64,000 nt of DNA from Serripes groenlandicus (taxonomy: Eukaryota; Mollusca; Bivalvia; Cardiida; Cardiidae). Location of the stretch: NCBI GenBank assembly GCA_031761405.1, contig JASEVX010000007.1, positions 27,616,859 to 27,680,858 on the forward strand, given 5' to 3'. The position numbers and the translations under genes are program-made. The notes beneath the pieces were generated by a model. The model was not told the DNA's origin. It saw only the letters and a list, made by a program, of their open reading frames with translations, and ran no database searches. Position 1 is the first letter of the stretch, and the number at the start of each line of letters is the position of its first letter. Positions 40,901 to 52,900 of the stretch are shown here, in pieces.

Positions 40901-43900
40901 GTCACGTCATACATAAAACAACCTTGGTTTGGTGTTGTTGGTTTTTTTTATTTAATAATGGCAACAGCATTTCCGATCAAATTGCATATTTATTTATCGG
41001 TTCTTTCGGTCTTTTTGTTTCAAAAGAGGCTTCCGGGATGCTTGTCAAGGACCCTTGTCATATTAAATGGGTCGGAAAGTTCAGAATCGCGATATCGTGA
41101 TGTAACCACATAAAAACAAATGTTTTTCTTAACCAGTTTTAGTCAGTAAAACAAGTGGAACATATTCCCTTTCTAAAGTATAACACCGTTTAATCCTTTC
41201 CCACATACAGCCGCTTTCTGACGCATATGCTGCAGACGACTTTTGAAAATCATTGTGACAAATGGAGAAATTGCTTTTATGGAAATATTTTCGAAGTCTG
41301 CTGCAGATGAGTTGTATGTGTGAACCGGTTAAACTAAATTATTGGGTGATTAACATAAAATTATGAAGCTTTAAATGGGGACCTTAATCCTTTCCCACAT
41401 ACAACCAATATGCACCAGACGACTTTGAAAACATAGTGACAAAAACCTGAAAAATCTCCATTAAATATAGCTTAATTGTTAAATAAAAGTTGAAAACATT
41501 CACAGTGCTTTCAAAAGTCGTCTGCTGCTATTGCATCAAAATGCGTCTGCATGTGGGAAAGCGTTAAAGCAAAGTTTTGACAGAATAAGATCGTACAAAG
41601 TCCTGGACATTAGTTCAGGAAACTGTTGATTCTATAACAAATATAAAGCCAACGAAGTAACATACTAAGGATAAATGCAACCTACTTGAACGGCCATAGA
41701 TTAGGTATTCTAGAAATCGTTTGTTGACTGGACGCGGTGGACTCGGTGTCGAAGTTATCATTCGGATGTCGGAACGGAAGAGGTCGTCCGTTCGTCTGCA
41801 TGTCAACATCTTCTTCCTCCATGTCTGGATTGAGTGGGATTCTGAGTTGTGGCAGTATTCGTCGGAAATCGGTCTGTTTTAGGCTCAATTCCCTCCTATC
41901 GGTCAACATAATTTGTTCTTGTTCTGTTGATATATACACATTGCAACATTTGGTTATGTCTTGTTTTTGTGTTGATATGTGCTTATGATGAGAGAAAGGA
42001 GTTTAAACCTTTCCCAAATACAACATAATCTGCAGACGATGTCTTTGAAACTTCTAAGCAAAATTATGAAAAAAATAATATCTGAAAATGAAACTATGAT
42101 ATTTATATAACTATATGGATTTAAATAACAATGTGAGAAAAAGGATGCTCCGTATGAGCCATGGTTTAACGACTATATATTTAATATTATATGGCAAGCC
42201 GTTTTACTGTTTATTCGTTTGAGAGATATCGCTCTAAATTTAAGAGATATCTTTCTACTTAGAGATATATCTTGCTGTATAGAAGATATCTCTCAATTAG
42301 AGAGATATCTCCCTTTCTTACAGAGATATCTCTCTAGGTTAAAGAGATGTCTTTAAATCGAAAAAATACTAAAACGGCTTGCCATAGCATCAAGTAATGT
42401 CTCCATTAGAATCTACACTGTTTGAAATGTTATCATTCGACACGTTTGACCTTTGTGTAAATATGAATACTACCTTCACGTATATGCATGTTTATCATAT
42501 TCACCCTTTGTTTAATAATACAAAAAAAAACATACTGTACATGTAGTAAGATTAATTATACAGGGATAAAAATACATGAAAATACATGTAGGGTATAATA
42601 ATAGTCATTCTTGCACACATGTAAGGGTATAATAATAGTCATTCTTGCACACATGTAAGGGTATTATAATAGTCATTCTTGCACTCATGTAAGGGTATAA
42701 TAATAGTCATTCTTGCACACATGTAAGGATATTATAATAGTCATTCTTGCACACATGTAAGGGTATTATAATAGTCATTCTTGCACACATGTAAGGGTAT
42801 TATAATAGTCATTCTTGCACATATGTAAGGATATTATAATAGTCATTCTTGCACACATGTAAGGGTATTATAATAGTCATTCTTGCACACATGTAAGGGT
42901 ATTATAATAGTCATTCTTGCACACATGTAAGGGTATAATAATAGTCATTCTTGCACACATGTAAGGATATTATAATAGTCATTCTTGCACACATGTAAAG
43001 GTATTATAATAGTCATTCTTGCACACATGTAAGGGTATTATAATAGTCATTCTTGCACACATATAAGGGTATTATAATAGTCATTCTTGCACACATGTAA
43101 GGGTATTATAATAGTCATTCTTGCGCACATGTAAGGGTATTATAATAGTCATTCTTGCGCACATGTAAGGGTATTATAATAGTCATTCTTGCACACATGT
43201 AAGGGTATAATAATAGTCATTCTTGCACACATGTAAGGGTATAATAATAGTCATTCTTGCACACATGTAAGGGTATTATAATAGTCATTCTTGCACACAT
43301 GTAAGGGTATAATAATAGTCATTCTTGCACACATGTAAGGGTATTATAATAGTCATTCTTGCACACATGTAAGGGTATTATAATAGTCATTCTTGCACAC
43401 ATGTAAGGATATAATAGTAGTCATTCTTGCACACATGTTGGGGTATTATAATAGTCATTCTTGCACACATGTAAGGGTATTATAATAGTTATTCTTGCAC
43501 ACATGTAAGGGTATTATAATAGTCATTCCTGCACACATGTAACGGTATTATAAGAGTCGTTCTTGCACACATGTAAGGGTATAATAATAGTCATTCTTGC
43601 ACACATGTAAAGATCCTGCCAATAGTGTGGTATAGTACGAGACGATGAACGATGCGTTAGGTCAACGTTACAACACCGTGGTTATATGCACACATACACA
43701 CATAGATTAATGTTAACATCATTTAAAGTATTTAATGGGAAAATCCTCCTCCAAACCGAGTTTTGACGTCAATTGGAGACCAATTTACATGTACCACCCA
43801 TGCGGTTCGTCTACACTGTTGAAGGCACAACTATTTCATACTCACTTTTCTTTTTCCATGCAAAAGCCTCTACTTTCTTCAATTTCTTTAATACTTGGAC

Positions 43901-46900
43901 ACTACCCTGTAATATAAATAACTATTATTAGCACCGTATGAAAACGAGCTTGTCCACGGATGCAGGTACAATTTTGGCTTTTGCTGAACTGTCTGATCAA
44001 GATATACATTCTTCTAATACTATTTACATAAACTTGTTGAAGTTTCGGTCAACGTGTGTATATTCTGATAAGATGGGGCAGACGTACGGACGGGCTGATC
44101 TGAATATACACTGTTTAGAAATGCCAACTTGTACCTTCGTTCATTTGTGTATTGTTATAATTTACCTTCCCATTCAGAATTAACTATTTTGTTAGCATTG
44201 CATCTTTCTTTTCCAGCCTAACTATAAGCTAAGTCTGGGGATTAAGTGTCTTATTGCATCTCCATACGCAAAATCTTAGCAGAGTCTTTCTTTACAGTTC
44301 GCCTTCAAGGCATATAGATCTATATGCATCTTCAGAATTAAAACTACGAGTCTTGCACCAAAAGGCGTGCGCCATTGTAACTTTAAATGATACCAAACGG
44401 AAATGACGTAAGACCTACAATCGCAAGACGAGGCTCAAAGTACGGATTTGAATTTAAACATAATGGTAGTTAACTTGTTTCAAGGACATTCAGAGATCGA
44501 CGAGTGGAGTTTATGTTGGTTCATTACAATCACTTTGAAATGTAATTCATTGTGCAGGCATCTGAAGTCACATTCATAAATATGTCTGAATATAGCAAAG
44601 AAGTTAACTCCACCCTTACAGTATATAGCATGTGTTATTGAGTATTGAGCGCCAAGGGTGGAAAGCCATTACTAACAATTTTAAAATATTTGGTATGAAC
44701 CGGCCGTCGATCAAACTAGTGACCGCCCAGACCCAGACCCAGACCCAATGCGCTTTACCACTACATCACCGAGGCGGTCGGGAACTGTTCTGATATAATG
44801 TAGTACTTATCTAGCATTAATGCTTACAATGGATTGCAAGACGTCAATGCATTGACAATCTGGGCTGCCACAACAGCGTTCCGATTGACACATCTTGATA
44901 AACGGTATAAATACCGATTAGATATACAAACACACACAGAGTCAATGATGCAAGACGTCAATGCCTTGACAATCTGGACTGCCACAACAGTGTTCTGATT
45001 GACACATCTTGATATACGGTCTAAATACCGATTAGATATACAAACACACACAGAGTCAGATATACAAACACACACAGAGTCAGATATACAAACCACACAG
45101 AATCAGATATACAGACATACACAGAGTCAGATATACAAACACACACAGAGTCAGATAAACAAACACACACAGAGTCAGATATACAAACCACACAGAATCC
45201 GATATACAGACATACACATAGTCAGATATACAAACACACACAGAGTCAGATATACAAACACACACAGAGTCAGATATACAAACCACACAGAATCAGATAT
45301 ACAAACTCACACAGAGTCAGATATACAAACACACACAGAGTCAGATATACAAACCACATTGAATCAGATACACAGACATACACACAGTCAGATATACAAA
45401 CACACACAGAGTCAGATATACAAACACACACAGAGTCAGATATACAAACCACACAGAATCAGATATACAAACATACACAGAATCAGATATACAAACACAC
45501 ACAGAGTCAGATATACAAACATACACAGAATCAGATATACAAACACACACAGAGTCAGATATACAAACCACACAGAATCAGATATACAAACACACACAGA
45601 GTCAGATATACAAACCACACAGAATCAGATATACAAACACACACAGAGTCAGATATACAAACACACACAGAGTCAGATATACAAACCACACATAATCAGA
45701 TATACAGACATACACACAGTCAGATATACAAACACACACAGAGTCAGATATACAAACACACACAGAGTCAGATATACAAACACACACAGAGTCAGATATA
45801 CAAACCACACAGAATCAAATATACAGACATACACACAGTCAGATATACAAACACACACAGAGTCAGATATACAAACACACACCGAGTCAATGATGCAGAC
45901 AAAGGTTAAACAATATAAATATAAATCACGTTTCTTACTGATTTCACGATGATAATCCACTCGGAGATATTTGAATCCCTGATGATAACATTGGCATTTC
46001 TGTAAAAGAAAAATAATCTTAAAGATATTTAAATATTGAACAATATTATTCAGTTAACTCCATAGTAAACAGGATAATCGACTGGTTATACAACATTGGA
46101 TGAGGTGTTATGCATGCAAATAGTGTGCCATGAAATGCCTTCAGCCTAATTTAATTGTTAAGCTGATATTTAATTACCAGATTCAACATTTTAATATACA
46201 ACCGATATATCTAGACAAATTGAATGCATGATCTAGACGCAAGAGGGGGAAAATGAGAAATTGCTAAAACAGCAAGTTTGGTAGCTTGAGCAATGTGGCT
46301 TCTTTTTAACTCTTTGTATGTTGTAATCAAATTTGTGAAGCCTGTGTCACCAGTATAACGTCAGGTTAGCCTTCTGATTGGGCTCCATATTGCTGGTTGC
46401 TAGATTTAAAAGTCTTATCTTTATAACCCTAGTAAAGGAGGATCGACCTATGCTAGTTTATGTTTATTTATAGAGAGGGCATTCTTTATATTTGTTTTGA
46501 CCAAATGTTTTAAAATTGATCTGCTGCAGACGTTAACGTGGTACACATGTCGCGAATAGTTCTCTAGTAGAACACATCATAAGAGTGACTTATAGAACAC
46601 GTCATAATAGTGACTTATGAATAAGGGTATTACTAAAGACACTACTTACTTAAAAAAGAGAAACTGGCATTTATTTGGATTTTGTGGTAGAATGTGTATG
46701 GGCCAACTGGCAAGACATTTCAAACTCCTGAAAATAAAGAAGATCCATTAGTGGTAATACCGGGATTTTATTTAAACCGTTCGCTGCCAAAGGCAATTAA
46801 AAGCTTTTAAAAAACATTGCAGATGCAGGCGAGGGAGCTCATAACGAGCTGTCTCTCTTTAAATCTGCATTGTTGTCACTATGACATTAAAGGTTAACAA

Positions 46901-49900
46901 ATTTCCTATTGGACGAAAAATGGACTGATCCAATTTCCAACATGGAAGAATCGACTTCGTGAAATTCGGCAGTGAAATAGTTAAACTTCGTTTAATGAAG
47001 AATCTGGTGGTGAGCCATTGTCTACTCAGAATCTTCTCTGTTAGCCAGTATGTTATATAGAACTCGATTTATCTTTTGACCAACCAAAGAAAGAACATAT
47101 CCGACGTCTAGTTCTTCGTGTAGCATGTCCATGCACCATTCTGTTACATAAATCTACCAAAACATTTGTATTGACTTCGGACATAATGTTTCCAATGAAT
47201 CACATTTTCCGTCAAACCTAATATCAGCAGGAAGGCATCGGTAAAATAGGGAATTAATGCAATTGGAGATATTGCTTTACAAGGATGGAAAGGGATGAAA
47301 TACATTAATGAATTTTATATTCATTTAAAATATAACACGTCAAGTACGTAATTAAATGACAACGTTGTTATTGTGTTTACAGCATATCACTTCAGCACTT
47401 CAGGTCAGCCATCAACTCGTACGTCTTCGCACCATTGTTCTAATGTACTCTTGTCAGACAAACAGACCAAATAGAAATTCATCACATTGGTGCAATACAA
47501 ATTATTTTTTATAAGATTTTAACTTTATGTGAATAATCTGAAATATAAAAAGAACATCTCTAGAACATGATCGACCAATGTTCGAATTAGTAGCTCTCAA
47601 CTGAACTACAGGGATTAGAGGTTATATACAAAATATGTGGGCGAATTAAACTTACTTCAGAAATATTTCCTGATCCGGATCACTTATATTTTTAACTCCA
47701 CCAGCCATAAATATCTTGTGGTAATCCTAAAAGAAAACCGTAAAAAACCTCAAAATCTCGATAGCGAAAACCTTTTACCAGTCTTTGTTGGGGACTATGA
47801 CCATCGAAAATATATCGGCAATACAGGAATGCCTACAAAAACTTCGAAACAGGAATAGTGAATTCCCTTTTTTCCAGTCTGTGCACAATGGATGGAAGAT
47901 TTAGACAATAATAAATAAACTGCCATACAATGTTGCAATCTAAGAGTGTCTTGCAAAATGAATTCGGAATTAATACGATTAAATAGCCGTCTATTATATT
48001 GTCTTTCACCCTTTCCCTCATATAGACGCTTTTTGACACCTCTGCAGCAGACGACTTTTTAAAAACATAGTGAAAAAGAAGAAATTGCTCAAAACGAGCA
48101 ATTTTTCTTTTGCCACAATGTTTTCCACTTTTAGTCATTGGTTATCCATTCCATTATAGAGATTTTCTATTTTTTGTTCAAAGTCGTCTGCTGCAGAATT
48201 GTCGTATGAGGGAAAGGGTTAAGGAACATTATTTCACCATCTTCGAATCCCGAAATCAGCTCAGTTTTTGAAACTTGTTCAAACACACGGCGTGCGTCAT
48301 TGTTATTACGTCTCTGGGAGCAGACAGCATGTGTGATTGATATAAGCCGAAAGTTGGATGCAATCGATGTCAAATAAATAAATTCAACTAATTAAATTCA
48401 AGCGTGAAAGTAAGAGACAGAATAAAAGTTTAACTAACAGAATATTAAGGCCAAGCTCTTAGTTGGATCAAACGGTGGAGAAGATGCACTTATTTGAGCT
48501 TGATTATTATTCAACATCATCCATATAGACAATATAAATAAAATATTGTAAATTTGGTTATATTTACCTGAACAGATATACTAAGAAATTCACAAGTTTC
48601 TTTGGCAATAACGGTTGAATTTCGTTTCGTTCCATTTATGATTGCTAGCTCCTGAAATGTACAAAGTGTTTACAATGTGTTCATTTTGAAAAAAAAAAAA
48701 AACCATATTGAGCGTGTATAGAGACTATATGTAAACAATCTGTTCAAACTATGAACATATAGGACAATCTGTTCAAACTATGGACACATAGGACAATCTG
48801 TTCAAACTATGGACACATAGGACAATCTGTTCAAACTATGGACACATTTTCGAAAACAAACGCATCTTCATCCGACGACTTATGCAACTAGAAATATCAC
48901 TGAAGGTGATGAATACCCCCAGCTGGTGCCTGACAATATACATATGTATGAGAAATTCAAGGGGTCATAACTCATTTAAAAATAATTCCAGTGCAACACG
49001 CCGACAATATGCACAACTAGGCTTGGTATCAATCATTCTTGTGAAGTTATATTGAATTCTGACCAAGGGTTGCTGAAAAATAGTGTTCACAAGAAATGTC
49101 TACAGACCAACGGACCGACCGACCGACAAGCGTGACTCTATATAGCCCCCATATACTATGTATCTGGGGGTATAATTATAGTTGCAAATGGACAATATCT
49201 CATTTCGCGCAACGTTCACTTGCAGATTATTTCCATAGTTTGGACCATATGGCTTCCAATATAGTCTGTTTCAGATTCCTTGTATTTTAGGGGTAGGGTT
49301 GAATACGATGATTGGTGAATATTTGGGACAGTTTCATGTTCAATCTAGGAATTCATGTCATGTTGACACCTCTTGAATGGCTGTGAAACATCTTCACTAT
49401 GCAATATTGGTAGTATATCTCTTAACCCTTTCCCTCATATAGACGCTTTCTGACACCTCTGAAGAAGACGGCTTTTTGAAAACATTGTGGCAAAAAAAGA
49501 AATTGCTCATGCAATGTTTTCCACTTTTGGTCATTGGTTATCCATTCAATTATAGACATTTTCCATTCTTGACAAAATATGTTCAAAGTCGTCTGCTGCA
49601 GAATTGTTGTATGAGGGAAAGGGTTTAAAGTGTTCGCTGTGAGGTACAACACGAAGATAACACTGTGTCTGGTAGTGTTAGTTAACACTTTCCTATGTTG
49701 ATGCATCTGATGTAGCCATCTTTTAACCCTTCCCCTCATACGACAAATCTGCAGCAGACGACTTTAAACATGTGTTGCCAAACATAGAACATCTCTATAA
49801 TTGAATGGATATCCTATGACTAAAAGTGGAAAACATTGTAGCAAAAGGAGAAATTGCTCGTTTTGAGCAATTTCTTCTTTTGTAACTATGTTTTCAAAAC

Positions 49901-52900
49901 GCCGTCTGCTGCAGAGGCGTCAGACAGCTTATATATGAGGGAAGGGGGTTCAACCTAGTATCTCAAGAGATAAATTGCTTAAAATCAGCAAATTCTTATT
50001 TTGCTACAAAGTGTTTTAACTCTTGACTTTCATATATAGAAATGTTCAATAGTTTTGCCTATAAGTCTTTTTTAAAGTCGTCTGCTGTACATTTGTAATA
50101 TATGGGAAAGGATTAATAGTCATCTGATCTGATGTGACAAATGACAAAAGAAAAAAGAAAAACGATTTATATATATGAAATTCAGAGTGAACATTGTGAC
50201 AATAGAAATATAGTGGCAATAGGTGACAATTTTGTGGGGTGGACATTTTCTGTTGGTCTTTATATCGTACGCTGCAGGGTACCACACTATATCCGCAATA
50301 GATACGAAGTAGACTGAACGAGGGGGGAATGGTTTACCCCAAATGTATGTCCCTTATAAAGATGTGCTACTGGCCGTGCGAACTTTATGTCTTCATCCAT
50401 CACCATGACAACCACTGAAAGTATGACAGAAGACAACTTAGAGGAGCCAAACATGTGCGCTCATTTAACTCTTTCAGCGCCAAAGGCAATATTGAGCTTT
50501 TTGCAAACAATACAGATTCAGGTGAGACAGCTCGTAACGAGCTGTCTCACCTGAAATCTGCATTGTTTGGCAGTGAGTTCTAAAAATATTCCAAAAATCC
50601 TATAACATGAAAATAGAGTCGTCCGAGTTTGAACATGGAATAGTCTACTGTAAACAATTCGGCGCTGAAAGGTTTAATGTATGATCCGGTTCAACACTAA
50701 TGAATGACAGTAAATAAACGTTTATGCACGCTGTTGCAGTAATTCAGGGGTGTAAAACGACGACAAAGGGAGTTGGTGTCGAATACAGTGTACACCCGAA
50801 CTAACGTTATACCACTATTAACTCGTTTAGAGTGAGCGACGCGTTACGAAAACCAACCGTTAGGCAAATGCCACCAACTGTAGATCCAGATCAGCTTACT
50901 CATCCGTTTAGTCTGTTCTTGCTTTTCAGTGTTCGCCCTTATTTAAAGTTAGTATCCATTCGGGTCATTGAGCATTGCTGTGCATGCAGCGTTTCATCCT
51001 AACGTATATTTTAAGGTTAAAGTTTGTTTTCCTTGAGTAGCGCTCAAATATAATTCATAGTGTTGATTGGGCTGCGCCACCAAAAACATGCAACAATTGG
51101 CTCCAAGGCAGGACCCAGATAAGCCTACGTCTCCGCGCACTTAAGGCATGGCCCTCCCTGGTAATCAAACATTGAAACCTTTTCGAGATTCAAAATGGCT
51201 ACAATAACCAAATACAAGCAATTCGTCTTACTTGAATCGGCATTATAATGTAAATCTTAAAATTGTAGAAATTTCAAAATCACCATTGTACGTGGTTACA
51301 TACCTGCTCCAGAAAGTATAAAATAAAAGGCCGATGCTGGATGATTTTGTCGCACAATAACACGTTTAGATTCATATCTGAAAGTAAACACAATAACATA
51401 CAGTGTACGATAACATCGTGCGTATGTACAATTGAGTCGAATATAGCCGTATTTAGTGATTTGGGATCTAAAAACAAATGGGGCTACGCTTCAAAGTCTT
51501 TGTCAGAAGATACATTTTAGACATTATATTATATATGCGGACGGTGAAGACTCTGGTGAAACTTGGCTACATTCACCGACTCGCCAGAGTCTTCACTGAA
51601 CGCAGATGCACGAACACAGTGGAATACGCTAGACGAGGCTCACTTGAGAACACCTCATATGGACTTGGCGACTTCCGCACGAGGTAAGTATTTAACTGTA
51701 GGCTCGGCTAATTCCGTCCGAAGTCGTCAGTGATCGGTATTATTCGTTAGCATGTCAGTCTCTTTTTCGGTGAAAATTATGCTATCACCATTTCTGATGT
51801 TTCATTGTGTTCCTCAGATGTTTTAACAAAACAGCCACTCAAAACAGCATGGCTTACTTAGCAATCGACGAACCCTTGTGTTGGCAGCGTATTACCACTA
51901 ATGTTCGTACGCCATAACAAAAGTAATATTGCCAAAAGAAAACCTACTTTTCATACAATCCGACCTCTGCTATTTTCTTCTGCATTCGGTTGGGATATTC
52001 AGCGTAACTTTTGATATTTCTTAACGCCAATGTTACCTGAAAGTAGTCATAAATACATTATTGTTTTCATTTTGGTATTTTGATAAAAATAGAATATATT
52101 GTATTGAATAATAAAAAGTACAGTCCTTGAATTTCTTTATTGAAATATTTATATTTAATTTCTTCTGGGGAAATTTTGATTTATGACCCTCCTTTTTTCC
52201 ATTTAAGTTATTTCCGATTTAATGGTTTCGATTGCATGTTTAGTTCTATATTTTAAAGATATTACAGAAACAGCAGACTTCGCTAAGTATGTCACTGTCC
52301 GCTCTAACAGGGAATGCGCCAGAAGATGGAATTCGGCGGGATACGATTTGTGCATTTTCAGTAATATGGCTATGTCTTTTCATTTATTATACATTTTTCC
52401 GACGCAAAATCTTCACGACCATCTTCGCTAGTCAAGGCTACTTCGTAAATTAGCATTCCCATAAGTACGTAATTATGGTAATATATTGGACACATTAACC
52501 TTGGCTTGCGAAGATGATAGACGTCATTCAAGCGGCATTTTTGTATCATTTGTAAAATGTGTTATTGCATAAATGAAAACAAGTAATCTGTGTATTGTGC
52601 CTTTTTTTCGCATCTCAATAATTATAATAGGAAAATATATAGAGTAAATTGAAAATTATTATGCAGTAGCAATACATGGCTTTGTATTTGCTACTCGGAG
52701 CGTGGCGAAATTAACATCTCTCCCGAATTTCGGTCTCGCGAGATATAATTTGTGTTGCATGCGCCTCGAAGTAACATACAAAGCAACGTATTGCTACTGC
52801 AACATTATATTTCTATATAAACAAAATACCGAATAAACTTCTTTGTCCGTTCGTTCCTCTAATTCCTTGGAAAGTATTCGTTTCGCCTCATCGGGAATTC

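Noticed and set aside
42588..43612. CRISPR-like regular repeats
   Set aside because: Units are contiguous with no unique spacers, and the context is a spliced animal gene.
44999..45952. 317-codon plus-strand frame
   Set aside because: Product of a 24-bp minisatellite in a gene B intron; composition is purely the repeat.
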